Part shown: piece after piece, positions 38,585 to 47,942 of the stretch | Layout: every line of letters starts with the position of its first letter | Position numbering within the stretch: the stretch's first letter is position 1 | Source: JBJMHZ01 sp045807125 | GTDB taxonomy: Bacteria > Actinomycetota > Actinomycetes > JAWWOL01 | DNA: 64,000 nucleotides | Direction of reading: 5' to 3' | Assembly: GCA_045807125.1 (NCBI GenBank) | Contig: JBJMHZ010000042.1 | Coordinates: forward strand, 186,001-250,000 | The notes under the pieces: model-generated | What the model saw: only the letters and a program-made list of their open reading frames with translations | The model's database searches: none | What the model was told of the DNA's origin: nothing | Translations under genes and position numbers: made by a program

Positions 38585-39196
38585 TCAGGCACCACAGAAC
38601 AGAACAGATGTGCTGTAGAGCAATCCGCTGTCAAACTCCCAATTGCTCTTCGTGACGGGAGAAACAGTTGGCAGGCCCGACTCGGCGGTGTCGGTGTACC
38701 ACCGACAGCTTGACCCTGAAGGCGATCCGTACGGGAACGGCACCGTTGGCCTTCCATTCAGACCGGCCACCGCGTTGTCGTTCTCGTTGAGCAGCTTGCT
38801 CTGCATTTTTGCCCAAGTCAGAGGGCCGACGCAGCCGTCCTGCGTCAATCCGTTGTTCCCTTGGAAGCGCTTGACCGCTGTGGTCGTCACGCTTCCGTCG
38901 ATGTTGTCAATATTTCCGCTATAGACGCCCCGAGCGTACAGGAAAGACTGGACCGCGACAACATATCCGCCCGTCGTCTCGCCGCAAGGTCCGACCAAAT
39001 CGTTGTTTGACCAATTGGTAGTGGTATTGATGTCCGGTGTCACCGCAGCGCTTGCGGGAGCCGGAGCCGCGGTGCCTGTACTTGTCGAGGAGGGCAGAGG
39101 CCCTGGCGGCGTGTCCGCAGCTGCGTGTGCAGTAAGCAAGGGCAGCAACGCCATCGTTCCAGCGATCGTCAGCGCAAGCTGTCTCGAACCGAACAT
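38585..39196 (-). CDS. Secreted peptidoglycan-binding domain protein
   Basis: 203 residues from ATG 39196. Signal peptide: basic start MFGSRQ, hydrophobic core LALTIAGTMALLPLLTAHA, cleavage near AHA|A. A Thr/Pro/Ser linker follows, then a PG_binding_1 domain: GGYVVAVQSFLYARGVYSG, TTTAVKRFQGNNGLTQDGCV and GPLTWAKMQSKLL. The C-terminal ~55 residues (SCRWYTDTAESGLP) are not recognised. Base composition is less GC-rich than neighbouring genes, in line with horizontal origin. It is the only intact cargo of the decayed element and may modify the cell wall. Confidence 0.8.
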   Translation of the reverse strand: MFGSRQLALTIAGTMALLPLLTAHAAADTPPGPLPSSTSTGTAAPAPASAAVTPDINTTTNWSNNDLVGPCGETTGGYVVAVQSFLYARGVYSGNIDNIDGSVTTTAVKRFQGNNGLTQDGCVGPLTWAKMQSKLLNENDNAVAGLNGRPTVPFPYGSPSGSSCRWYTDTAESGLPTVSPVTKSNWEFDSGLLYSTSVLFCGA

Positions 39197-39454
39197 GTAA
39201 GACCCCCGATGCATGAAACGGAGGCGCGGCAACTACGCCTGTTCACCCGTGGCCCCCGAATGATCCCGGCCGCGCAAGCCGCGCGGCACACTGACGCACA
39301 GAACCTACGCGCCCTCGGACCTGCGCGCAGCCCTTTCACGCAGATTGCACGTTATGGCCGGGAAGCGAGGTACGGATGGCCGGCGCTAGATGTACTGAAC
39401 TCATGGACGGTCATCTGGGGTCGTTGGGCAGCCAACTCGGCCGCCCACCGCACC
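39197..39454. other. Intergenic region of the element
   Basis: No gene is seen. It should hold the promoter of the secreted protein, but no clear -10/-35 pair was found. Confidence 0.4.
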
Positions 39455-40800
39455 CACCGGCGTCCGCCACGCACCCGCCGACACGATCGCTCACCGCGTC
39501 GACGGCCTGCCGGTTGAGCAACGTGACCTCGTCACCGCGCTGCTGACCTCGACGCGCGGTGTCGACGTGGTGGTCGGTCCGGCCGGGTCCGGCAAGACCG
39601 CGAACCTGCGCGCGGCCGCCGGCTGGACCGACCACCACAACCCGATCATCGGGTGCGCGGTCGCCGCCGTCACCGCACGACGGCTCGAAGCCGCGACCGG
39701 CATCGGCTGCGCGTCGATCGCAAACTCCTCGCCGACCTCGACAGCCACGCCGAACGCCTTCCCGTCGGGACGTCGTGGTCGTGGACGAAGCGTCGATGGT
39801 CGGTACCCGCGAGCTGCACCGCCTGCTCACTCAGACCCATGCCGTCGGCGGGAAGCTCGTGCTCGTCGGCGACCCCGCGCAGCTGCCGGAGATCGAGACC
39901 GGCGGCCTGTTCGCTGCCCTCGCAGCTCGCGCGATGCCGTTGCAGCTCAATACCAACCGGCGGCAACAGCAGCGATGGGAAGCCCACGCGTTGCTCGACC
40001 TGCGCGACGGGCGGATCGACAGCGCCCTCGACGCCAACGTCAGCCACGAGCGGGTGCACGTACTGCCGGACGTCGACGCCACCCGCGGGCGCATCGCCCG
40101 CGACTACACCCGCCGGATCGACCGCGGCAGCGCCCCGGGTGATGTCGTGGTGCTCGCGTCAACCCGCGACGACGTCGCCGCGCTCAACCACGCAATCCGC
40201 GGCCAGCTGCGACGCTCTGGCCGTCTTGGCGCCGACCGGGTCACTGTCGGCAACGACGAACGGGAACGGTCCTACGCGCCAGGCGATCTGGTGCTCGTCA
40301 CCCGCAACGACCACAGTCTCGGGTTGCTCAACGGCACCCGGCCCACCCTCACCCGCGTCGGCGGCGATGAGCTGACTCTGCGCACGTCTTACGGCGGCGA
40401 GACGACCGTGCCCGCCAGCTGGGCGGTCGAGCACCTCGACCACGGCTATGCGATGACCGTGCACAAAGCCTCCCCTGCACCACCACGCTCGTTTACGGCA
40501 CCGCGGCGCTATGCCAGCAAGCCGGCTACGTCGCGCTGTCCCGCGGCGTCACCGACAACCACCTCTACACCGCCCATCCGCTCCTTGCGCCGGAGCTGCC
40601 TGGCGTGCACGTCGACGACGAACCCTCCCGGTTCCGGCTGCTCACCATGACTAGCCCCGAAGCCGTGCTGGACAACCTCGCCGAGCGGCTCACCATCGCG
40701 CACCGGCACACCCTCGCCAGCCAGCAACAACCACAGCACTGGCAGCGGGCGCCTCGACGCGACGACGAACACGACTACGCGCCATTGGTACGACGACCAC
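39455..40800 (+). pseudogene. TraA-like relaxase/helicase relic, frameshifted
   Basis: Fragments of one gene occur in three frames. First frame: LPVEQRDLVTALLTSTRGVD and Walker A VVGPAGSGKTANL. Second: LLADLDSHAERLPVG. Third: VVVVDEASMVGTRELHRLL (Walker B), KLVLVGDPAQLPEIETGG, GDLVLVTRNDHSLGLLNGTR and YAMTVHKAS. After another frameshift near 40,470: TTLVYGTAALCQQAGYVALS, RGVTDNHLYTAHPLL. These are the RecD-like helicase motifs of MobF/TraA conjugative relaxases. The N-terminal relaxase domain is absent. At least three frameshifts make it nonfunctional. Confidence 0.85.
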
Positions 40801-40859
40801 CACGGCCGCGACTTCGGGCGATCTCGGTGACTCGGCGCGGGGGCACGGCGTCGGAGACG

Positions 40860-41207
40860 ATGCCGATGTTCGAACTGACCGGGACAGCTAGGCCCCGGCT
40901 GGCCGAGTCCGCGGTCGCGACTGACGACAGCCAGCCAACGCCGGCGGCAGGTTTGCCCGCGGTCATTGATGTCGAGACCGCCGGGCGCCTGCTCGGGCTT
41001 GGCCGGTCAGCGGCCAAGCAGCTCGTGAAGGACGGTGACTGGCCGACGCCCGTGTTACGGCTCGGTCGGCGCTGGCGCGTGCTGACCGCGCCGCTCCTTT
41101 CACTGCTTGGCGTCGACGGGCTTGAACCGTCCGCAGTCGGTGTGACACTACGTACGTCACCAACCGCCCCGGCGATCTTCCGGCACAACCAGGGAGATCA
41201 GCAATGA
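40860..41207 (+). CDS. Excisionase-like HTH protein of the element
   Basis: 115 residues. The central part LPAVIDVETAGRLLGLGRSA, AKQLVKDGDWPTPVLRLGRR and WRVLTAPLLSLLG is the winged-helix DNA-binding pattern found before integrase genes of actinomycete elements. ATG 40860 has GGAG upstream; the frame is open further into the TraA relic. Its stop overlaps the integrase start (ATGA), the usual xis-int coupling. It may still be intact although the integrase is not. Confidence 0.7.
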   Translation: MPMFELTGTARPRLAESAVATDDSQPTPAAGLPAVIDVETAGRLLGLGRSAAKQLVKDGDWPTPVLRLGRRWRVLTAPLLSLLGVDGLEPSAVGVTLRTSPTAPAIFRHNQGDQQ

Positions 41208-42506
41208 CGAAGCGGAAGGAAACAGGTGTGATGCAGCGGCACGCGACAGCCTGTCCGCGGAACGCGGACGGGCGTGGTTACGCGCCGCATCGCTGCGCTG
41301 CCAAGTGGTACTACGTGTTTGAGATTGGCCGGGACAGCAAAGGCAAGCAACTGCAAGAAATGAAGGGAGGGTTCCGCTCGCAACGAGAGACGAGCGAAGC
41401 GCGTGCGGCTCGGCGACTGCAGCTGCGGTCGCGGCCGACGGATGCGTATCGAGTCACGGTCGGGCAGTACCTCAAGGACTGGTTGGCCGGCAAGCGTCGG
41501 CTGCGGCAGACGACTCGCGAGTCCTATCGCGAGTACATCGACACGTTGTTCGTCCCGTAGCTCGGTTCGTTGCGGCTTGCTGAGCTGGAGAGTAGGCCGC
41601 AGCAGCTGGAGGAGTTCTTCACCTGGCTCAGCGAGGCGCCGAACCGTCATGGCCACCAGCGCTCGGCTGCGACGGTGCGGCGGGTGTATGCGGTACTTCG
41701 AGCCGCGTTGAATTCGGCGGTTCGCCGTCGCATGCTGACGTTCAATCCGCTCCTGGCTGTCGAGTTACCCGAGGCTCGCCGCGCGAAGGTCACGACGTGG
41801 ACAGCGGAACAGGCGGTGGCATTCCTGATCTTTCTCGAAGGAGACGAGCAGGAGGGGCGGCGGCCAGAGCGTCTTCGCGCGTTGTATCACCTCGCGCTGG
41901 CGAGTTCGATGCGTCGCGGGGAGCTGCTGGGACAGCGGTGGGACACCGACCTCAAGACCGACCAAGCTGTGACGCACGTTGCGGAGCAGCTCGTCAAAAT
42001 GCGGCACGGCGGTGTCGTTGTGGGCGCGCCAAAGACAAGGGCCGGCGTGCGTCCGCTGTGGTTCGACGAGTACACCGCTCAGGTACTCGCCGAGCATCGG
42101 CAGCGTCAGGAGGCAGAGCGGGCGGCATGGGGCGAGGCGTGGGTGGACACAGGCCTGGTGTTCACGCGTGAACACGGCTCGGCGCTCAACCCCGACCATG
42201 TCTCGCGTCGGTTCCGGACGTTGGCGAAGCGGGCCGGGATTCCGGTGATCCGGTTCCACGACCTGCGGCACACGTCGATCTCGCTGGGCCTGGGAACGCG
42301 GCGTCGACATCAAGGTGATGAGCGAACGGGTCGGTCATTCGTCGTCGTGGTTCACCGCGGACACCTACGCGCACGTCGGCAATGCGCAGGCACGGGAGGC
42401 AGGCGAGCGCATCGGGTCCGTGATCTCGCCCGCCGCTATCCGTGCGGCTCGCAACGCGGCGGGCGTTGCGACCGAGATCGAGGAGACGGATGTGAGCAAG
42501 ATGTGA
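41204..42506 (+). pseudogene. int: Tyrosine integrase, broken by a stop codon and a frameshift
   Basis: The frame begins MTKRKETGVMQRHATAC and runs through an arm-binding/core domain to an in-frame TAG at 41558-41560. The same frame continues as LGSLRLAELESRPQQLEEFF with catalytic Arg (SSMRRGELLGQRW), Lys region (VVGAPKTRAGVRPL) and HDLRHTSISLGL. A frameshift near 42,290 moves the end (MSERVGHSSSWFTADTYAHV, His and Tyr) into another frame, ending at 42506. Apart from these two lesions all six catalytic positions are visible, so decay is recent. Confidence 0.9.
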
Positions 42507-42576
42507 GCAAAGGCGGGTCCAGCGTCGCCCGGAGGCGGAAGCGCGGACCTGCGGCTCGGATGAAACCGCAGGTCAG

Positions 42577-42669
42577 TGGCGGAGGCTCCGGGATTTGAAC
42601 CCGGGATGGGGGGTTACCCCAAACCGCATTAGCAGTGCGGCGCCATAGACCGGACTAGGCGAAGCCTCC
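42577..42669 (-). tRNA. tRNA-Ser (anticodon GCT)
   Basis: Read from 42669 on the minus strand: acceptor GGAGGCT, D-arm, anticodon stem and loop with CTGCTAA (anticodon GCT), a long variable arm typical of class II tRNAs, T-arm CGGGTTCAAATCCCG, AGCCTCC and encoded GCCA. Its 3' half is duplicated at 38126-38166, marking it as the attachment site of the decayed element. Confidence 0.95.
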
Positions 42670-42910
42670 ATGGCCGGTTGGCCGCCGCACAGACTACCCG
42701 GCGACCGGCGACCGGCAAAGGTGCGCCCGGGCGCACCGGCGGACCACCGCCCTCGCCCGTCAGGGCGTGACCCAACCGTGCCCGTCACCGGCCCTCACCT
42801 GATCGGCTGCAGCCGCTACGCTGATCGGCACCGGGCGGGCGGCCGGGCCACCGGGCGGCCGACCGGATGACCGCCCCACGGTGCCCGGCCGGGAGGAGCT
42901 GCCACCAGCG

Positions 42911-43816
42911 ATGTCCGACGACCGGCCACCCCGCCGTCCCGGCGCCTGGCAGCTCGTGCCGGCGGGATGGCGGCTGGCCGGGGTGGGGCTGCTGCTGCTC
43001 GTGGTCTTCGCCGCCATCGGCCTCGGCACGACGAGCCACCCCGGTGGCGGCGGGCAGGCGCACCAGGGACTGTTCCGGGTCGAGGCGACGATCGTCACCG
43101 TCGCGATCGGTTGGGTAGCCGTCGTGGCGCTCGCGCTGGCGGTGTGGGCGCTGACCATGAGGGGCGGCCAGCCCAAGGAGCGACCCGCCCGCACGCGGGT
43201 GGGCTGGGTGCGCAGCCTGATCGTGCTGGGCTCGCTCGTCGTGATCGCGTTCCTGGTCGCGAGCGTCATCCAGCGGCACCGCGGCAGCACCGCCTCCTCG
43301 CGCCGGCCGCCGTCCACGCCGCAGCGGCAGCACCGGGTGACCGGCCCCGGCGTCATCGACCCGAAGGTGGCGGTCGTCGGGCTGCTGGCCGCGCTCGCCC
43401 TCACCGCGCTCGCCGTCCTCGCCGTCACCTGGTGGGAGCGCAGGCGCCGCGACCGGCTGGGCGCCCTGGGGAGCCAGGCGGCCGACGACGACGCCGCCAT
43501 GCTCGCCGACGCGATCGACGCAGCCATCGACGACCTCGAGAGCGAGCGCGACCCTCGCCGGGCGGTGATCGCGGCGTACGCGCGTATGGAGCACGCGCTT
43601 CGCGCCCGCGGCATCCCGCGCCGGCCCTGGGAAGCCCCCACCGAGTACCTCGAGCGCGTGCTGCAGGAGCTAGGCGGCCAAGCCGACCCGGTGCACCGGT
43701 TGACCGAGCTGTTCCAGATCGCCAAGTTCAGCGCCCACGAGGTGGACGAGGCGATGCGCGACGAGGCCATCGACGCGCTGCGCGAGCTGCGCGCCGGGCT
43801 GGCGGTGCCGGCATGA
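42911..43816 (+). CDS. DUF4129-type membrane protein
   Basis: 301 residues. Three to four membrane helices (LAGVGLLLLVVFAAIGLG, ATIVTVAIGWVAVVALALAV, SLIVLGSLVVIAFLVASV, VAVVGLLAALALTALAVLAV) are followed by a cytoplasmic domain. That domain has DPRRAVIAAYARMEHALRAR, PRRPWEAPTEYLERVLQEL and LFQIAKFSAHEVDEAMRDEA, the DUF4129 signature. GGAGGAG lies 13 nt before ATG 42911; a GTG at 42881 is an alternative. First gene of a DUF4129-MoxR-DUF58 operon of unknown cell-envelope function. Confidence 0.85.
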   Translation: MSDDRPPRRPGAWQLVPAGWRLAGVGLLLLVVFAAIGLGTTSHPGGGGQAHQGLFRVEATIVTVAIGWVAVVALALAVWALTMRGGQPKERPARTRVGWVRSLIVLGSLVVIAFLVASVIQRHRGSTASSRRPPSTPQRQHRVTGPGVIDPKVAVVGLLAALALTALAVLAVTWWERRRRDRLGALGSQAADDDAAMLADAIDAAIDDLESERDPRRAVIAAYARMEHALRARGIPRRPWEAPTEYLERVLQELGGQADPVHRLTELFQIAKFSAHEVDEAMRDEAIDALRELRAGLAVPA

Positions 43817-44319
43817 GCTGGCCGCGCCTGGTCCTGGTGGTCATCGGGCTCACCCTCGCGCGGGTCACCGCCGACGCCGCCGGCGCCCACGCCGGCATCG
43901 TCAACCGCGCGTACCTGTTCGCGCTCGGCGCCGCGCTCCTGAACTTCCTCATCGGCGTGGTGGACCGGCACGCCACCACGCCGGCCGCGACCGCGTTCGA
44001 CAACGCGGCCACGCCGACCAGGGTGGTCACCGAGCGACCGGCCCGGCTGCTCAGCCTGCAGGACCTCGCAGCGGTCGGCAGCGGCAACGCGCAGGGCGCC
44101 CACTTCCACCTGCGCCCCCACCTGCGCTCCGCGCTGCGCGACGCGCTCGCCACGCGCGGCGTCGACCTCGACACCGATCCGCGCGCCCCTGAGATGCTCG
44201 GCGCCGTCACCTGGGAACTGGTCCGGCCCGACCGGCCCCCGCCTGCCGACGGCCGCGCCGCGGGCCTGGACGACAAGGCCCTGTCCGCCGTGACCGCGAC
44301 GCTGGAGCGGATCCGATGA
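43813..44319 (+). CDS. Membrane protein of the MoxR operon
   Basis: 168 residues. Two N-terminal membrane segments (PRLVLVVIGLTLARVTA, YLFALGAALLNFLIGVV) and a soluble C-terminal part (HLRPHLRSALRDALATRGVD, EMLGAVTWELVRPDRPPP). Proteins like this occur in the actinobacterial MoxR-DUF58 cluster. ATGA overlaps on both sides show co-translation with the DUF4129 and MoxR genes. Function unknown. Confidence 0.75.
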   Translation: MSWPRLVLVVIGLTLARVTADAAGAHAGIVNRAYLFALGAALLNFLIGVVDRHATTPAATAFDNAATPTRVVTERPARLLSLQDLAAVGSGNAQGAHFHLRPHLRSALRDALATRGVDLDTDPRAPEMLGAVTWELVRPDRPPPADGRAAGLDDKALSAVTATLERIR

Positions 44320-45320
44320 CCCTGCCCACCACCGAGCGGCTCGACCTCGCCGGGGTTGGCGAGCTCGCCACCCGCATCCTCGACGAGGTCGAGCGAGCCG
44401 TCGTCGGCAAGCGGCCGGCGCTCGAGCTCGTGCTCATCGGCCTCCTGGCCAACGGCCACGTGCTGCTCGAGGACTACCCCGGCCTCGCGAAGACGCTGCT
44501 GGCCCGCTCGTTCGCGCACGCGACCGGCCTGCGGTTCACCCGCATCCAGTTCACGCCCGACCTGATGCCGTCCGACATCACCGGCTCGTCGATCTGGAAC
44601 GTGCAGACGTCGGAGTTCGAGTTCCGGCCCGGCCCGGTCTTCACCCACCTGGTCCTCGGCGACGAGATCAACCGCGGCTCGCCCAAGACCCAGGCCGCCC
44701 TGCTGGAGGCGATGCAGGAGCGGCAGGTGACGATCGACGGCCGCACCCGCCGGCTCGATCCGCCGTTCCTGGTCCTCGCCACCCAGAACCCGGTCGAGTA
44801 CGAGGGCACCTACCCGCTGCCCGAGGCGCAGCTCGACCGGTTCCTCCTCCGCATCGGCGTCGGCTACCCCGAGCGCGACGACGAGTGGGAGGTGCTGAGG
44901 CGGCGCGTCGAGCGCGGGCAGGACGAGCCGGAGATCGCCACGGTGGTCGACCGTGAGACGCTCGTCGCGATGCAGCGGTCGCTGGAGCAGGTGCACGTCT
45001 CGCAGGCGGTCGGCTACTACATGGTCGATCTCGCGGCAGCCACGCGCCGGCACTCCGGCGTGCAGGTCGGGGCGAGCCCGCGCGGGACGCTCGCCCTGCT
45101 CGCCGCGGGCCGGGCCCGCGCCGCCCTCTCCGGTCGCGACTTCGTCACCCCCGAGGACGTCAAGGCGGTCGCGGTCGCCGCCCTCTCCCACCGGCTCATG
45201 CTCAAGCCGGCGCAGTGGGTGCGCGGCGTCACGACCGAGCACGTCGTGCGGGACGTGCTGACGTCGGTGCCGACGCCGCGCGCCGACGAGAGCGGCTCGC
45301 TCGGCACCGTACGGCCATGA
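44316..45320 (+). CDS. MoxR-family AAA+ ATPase
   Basis: 334 residues. Walker A LLEDYPGLAKTLLA (~51-64), Walker B VLGDEINRGSPKTQAALLEA (~113-132), the sensor LATQNPVEYEGTYPLPEAQL, and C-terminal lid helices with GVQVGASPRGTLALLAAGRA. MoxR ATPases act as chaperones that insert cofactors or assemble complexes, usually together with DUF58 proteins, as here. It overlaps both neighbours by 4 nt. Confidence 0.93.
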   Translation: MTLPTTERLDLAGVGELATRILDEVERAVVGKRPALELVLIGLLANGHVLLEDYPGLAKTLLARSFAHATGLRFTRIQFTPDLMPSDITGSSIWNVQTSEFEFRPGPVFTHLVLGDEINRGSPKTQAALLEAMQERQVTIDGRTRRLDPPFLVLATQNPVEYEGTYPLPEAQLDRFLLRIGVGYPERDDEWEVLRRRVERGQDEPEIATVVDRETLVAMQRSLEQVHVSQAVGYYMVDLAAATRRHSGVQVGASPRGTLALLAAGRARAALSGRDFVTPEDVKAVAVAALSHRLMLKPAQWVRGVTTEHVVRDVLTSVPTPRADESGSLGTVRP

Positions 45321-46642
45321 CCGCCGACCCGGCCGCCGAGCCGGTCCCTGAGGCGGATCCCGCGCCCGCGCCGACGGAGCGGAGCATGCTGACGGTCTCC
45401 ACCAAGGTGACGACGTACGCCGTCCTCGCCGTCGTCATGATCGGGCTGGCCCTGGCCATCCGCCGGCCGGAGCTGGTCGCCCTCGGCGCGCCGTTCGCGG
45501 TGGCGCTGGTCACCGGGCTGGTCCTGCACCGCCGGCCGTCCCTCGCGGTGACGACGGCGATCAGCGCCGACCGCATCATCGAGGGCGAGGAGCTCGAGCT
45601 GGTCGTCACTCTGGCGAGCGACGTCACCATCGGCCGGGTCGAGCTGATCTGGCCGCTGCCGGCCGGCCTGCACCACGACGACGCGGTCACGATGCCGCAC
45701 GCCGTGCGGCTGCGGGCCGGGGAGCGGCGCGAGCTGCGCTACCCGATCCGTACCGCGCGCTGGGGCGTCTACCGGCTCGGCTCCGGCTTCGTCCGGGTGC
45801 GCGGCCCGCTCGGCCTCTCGACCTACGAGCAGTTCGTCGAGGCGACCCACGTCGTCCGCGTCTACCCGGCCACCGAGACCCTGCGCCACCTCGCCAGGCC
45901 GGCCGAGACGACGCTGACGGTCGGGACGCTGCTCGCCCGCCGGCTGGGCGACGGCGCCGAGCACGCCGACATCCGCCCGTTCGTCACCGGCGACCGGGTG
46001 CGCAACGTCAACTGGCGGGCCACCGCCCGCCGCGGGGACCTGTGGGTCAACGACCACCACCCGGAGCGCAGCACCGACGTCGTCGTGCTCGTCGACGCCT
46101 TCGGCGGCATCGCGCTCACCGCCTCGGTGCGGGCCGCCGTCTCGCTCGCCACCGGCTACCTGCGCGAGCGCGACCGGGTGGGCGTGGTGAGCTTCGGCGC
46201 GATGCTGCGCTGGCTGCGGCTCGGCTTCGGCCAGCGCCAGCTCTACCGGATCATCGATGCGCTGATCGAGAGCGCGGCGCTCTACTCGCACGCCTGGAAG
46301 GCCCTCGACCACCTGCCGCCGCAGGCACTGCCCACCAACGCCATCCTGGTCGCCGTCACGCCGCTCACCGACCGGCGGACGGTGACCGCGCTGCTCGACC
46401 GGGCGGCCAGGGGCACCGAGGTCGCCGTCGTGCAGGTCTCGCTGGAGCCGTACGCAACGGGCAGCCGGTCGGCGGCCGAACGGCTGGGCCGGGCGATGTG
46501 GCGGCTCGAGGTGCAGCGCACCGCCGACCACCTGCGCGAGCGCGGCATCCCGGTCGTCCCCTGGCACGAGGACGGACCGCTCGACGCGACCCTCGAGGAG
46601 GTGGCGGCATTCCAGCGCTACGCGCGTCACCAGGTCGGCTGA
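45317..46642 (+). CDS. DUF58 domain protein
   Basis: 441 residues from ATG 45317. Two membrane helices near the start (YAVLAVVMIGLALAI, ALGAPFAVALVTGLVL), then a beta-rich segment, then the DUF58 signature DGAEHADIRPFVTGDRVRNV, NWRATARRGDLWVNDH. A von Willebrand A-like part follows with a partial MIDAS (VVLVDAFGG, where DxSxS is reduced to DAFGG). This suggests no metal ion is bound there. It is the expected partner of the MoxR ATPase. Confidence 0.9.
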   Translation: MTADPAAEPVPEADPAPAPTERSMLTVSTKVTTYAVLAVVMIGLALAIRRPELVALGAPFAVALVTGLVLHRRPSLAVTTAISADRIIEGEELELVVTLASDVTIGRVELIWPLPAGLHHDDAVTMPHAVRLRAGERRELRYPIRTARWGVYRLGSGFVRVRGPLGLSTYEQFVEATHVVRVYPATETLRHLARPAETTLTVGTLLARRLGDGAEHADIRPFVTGDRVRNVNWRATARRGDLWVNDHHPERSTDVVVLVDAFGGIALTASVRAAVSLATGYLRERDRVGVVSFGAMLRWLRLGFGQRQLYRIIDALIESAALYSHAWKALDHLPPQALPTNAILVAVTPLTDRRTVTALLDRAARGTEVAVVQVSLEPYATGSRSAAERLGRAMWRLEVQRTADHLRERGIPVVPWHEDGPLDATLEEVAAFQRYARHQVG

Positions 46643-46662
46643 TCCCCGGTGCGCTCGCCGTC

Positions 46663-47241
46663 GTGCTCGCCATCGGTCTCGTGCTGTGGCGGGCCGTGGC
46701 CGCCGAGAGCAAGCAGGGCAGCAACATCGTGCTGCTCATCGGCGGCGCCGGGGTGCTGCTGCTCCTCGTCGCGATCGCCCTGCACCTGCCCGACCTCACG
46801 CTCTGGGCCCTGCTCGTGCTGGCCGGCGCGTATTGCCTCGGCATCCCGGTCCACGCGAGCACGGCGCCCCAGGCCGCCGGCTACGGCCTTGGGCTGCTGG
46901 GCACCGCCGAGCTCTCCTATCTGTCGTACGAGCAGATCACCTGGGTCAGGGGCGAGCGCGGCACTCAGCGCCGGCGGGCCGGGCTGCTGGCCGGCGTGGT
47001 GGTGGCCACGCTCGCCGTCGACCAGGTCGCCATCGGCTCGGCGGGCCTCTCGGTGGGTGGCGACCTGCTGCTCGCGGCCGCGTTCGGCGGGATGCTCCTG
47101 ATCGTCGGGGTGACCGTCACGGCGGTGCTGTCGCTCGTGAGCACCGGCAGGGACGAGCAGGCGCGCCGGGCGTCAGCCGACCGTGCCGGTCCCGATGGCG
47201 ACGCCCACGCCGTACGTCGCACCAGCGGCGAGCGCACCTAG
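46663..47241 (+). CDS. Polytopic membrane protein of the MoxR operon
   Basis: About 192 residues with four to five membrane helices (IVLLIGGAGVLLLLVAIALH, LTLWALLVLAGAYCLGI, GLLAGVVVATLAVDQVAIG, LLLAAAFGGMLLIVGVTV). The start is uncertain: GTG 46663 is the first usable codon after the DUF58 stop, and the preceding in-frame sequence offers only CTG/ATC. The last ~69 nt overlap the converging VIT gene. No family recognised. Confidence 0.65.
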   Translation: MLAIGLVLWRAVAAESKQGSNIVLLIGGAGVLLLLVAIALHLPDLTLWALLVLAGAYCLGIPVHASTAPQAAGYGLGLLGTAELSYLSYEQITWVRGERGTQRRRAGLLAGVVVATLAVDQVAIGSAGLSVGGDLLLAAAFGGMLLIVGVTVTAVLSLVSTGRDEQARRASADRAGPDGDAHAVRRTSGERT

Positions 47242-47907
47242 CGCCAGCTGCCGGGCGCCGCCGTACCACACCGGCCGGCTGGTCAGCCGGGCCACCGTCG
47301 CCCCGCCGGCGAACAGCGCCACCGCGCTGACCGCGAGCGCGAGCCACAACCACGGCGCGCCTGCGAGGTACGGCAGCAACGGGATCACCGCGCCCACGGC
47401 GAACGACGCGAACGACGACAGCGCGGCGACCCACGGCGACGGCAGCTCGGTGGGGTCGACGCCGAGCTCCTCCTGCGCGTGCAGGCGGAGCTCCTCCTCC
47501 GGGTTCTCCGCGATCGCGTCGACCACGCCCTCGGCGAGCGAGCGGCGCACGCCGCGGGCCTCGAACCTTCTGACCAGCTCGCGCCGCTCGGCCTCCGGGT
47601 GCCGGCGCAGCTCCAGCCGCTCGACCTCGACCTCGGCCTCCACCAGCTCGTTCTGGCTCGACACCGAGATGTACTCGCCGGTGGCCATGGAGAACGCGCC
47701 GGCCACCAGCCCGGCCAGCCCGGTCAGCACCACCGTGTGATGGGCGGCGCCGCTGCCGCCCACGCCTGCGATCAGGGACACGTTGGTCACGAGCCCGTCC
47801 ATCGCGCCGAAGACGGTCGGGCGCAGCCAGCCGCCGCTCACGTCCCGGTGGTGGTGCTCGTGCTCCTGGTCGCCACGTGCGCGGCTCTGCATCGTCACGC
47901 GGGCCAC
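47173..47907 (-). CDS. VIT1/CCC1-family Fe2+/Mn2+ transporter
   Basis: 244 residues. The opening HEHEHHHRDVSGGWLRPTVF type sequence leads to GAMDGLVTNVSLIAGVGG, the family signature at the first membrane helix. TGLAGLVAGAFSMATGEYIS and the acidic, metal-binding cytoplasmic helices (NELVEAEVEVERLELRRHP, ENPEEELRLHAQEELGV) follow, then three further helices. Expected to move iron or manganese across the cytoplasmic membrane. GTG 47907 or the ATG at 47892 may start it. Confidence 0.9.
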   Translation of the reverse strand: MARVTMQSRARGDQEHEHHHRDVSGGWLRPTVFGAMDGLVTNVSLIAGVGGSGAAHHTVVLTGLAGLVAGAFSMATGEYISVSSQNELVEAEVEVERLELRRHPEAERRELVRRFEARGVRRSLAEGVVDAIAENPEEELRLHAQEELGVDPTELPSPWVAALSSFASFAVGAVIPLLPYLAGAPWLWLALAVSAVALFAGGATVARLTSRPVWYGGARQLALGALAAGATYGVGVAIGTGTVG

Positions 47908-47942
47908 TTACCCATCTCGCTCGACGGCACCGCTAGCCTGAC

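Larger units (their letters stand above)
38126..42620. mobile_element. Decayed integrative element in tRNA-Ser(GCT)
   Basis: Bounded by a 41-bp direct repeat of the tRNA-Ser 3' end. It contains a secreted-protein gene, a frameshifted TraA-like relic, an excisionase-like gene and a broken integrase. The coding capacity left (4.5 kb) is too small for transfer. Layout (integrase next to the intact tRNA, excisionase-like gene overlapping it) is that of actinomycete integrative conjugative elements. Confidence 0.85.

Noticed and set aside
39567..40650. Several separate small genes in the tRNA-Ser element
   Set aside because: The frames together follow one TraA-like helicase motif order, so they are pieces of one frameshifted gene.
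42911..46642. DUF4129-MoxR-DUF58 cluster as a defence system
   Set aside because: MoxR-DUF58 pairs do occur in some defence contexts, but this host cluster has the ordinary envelope-associated layout of actinobacteria and lies outside the mobile elements.
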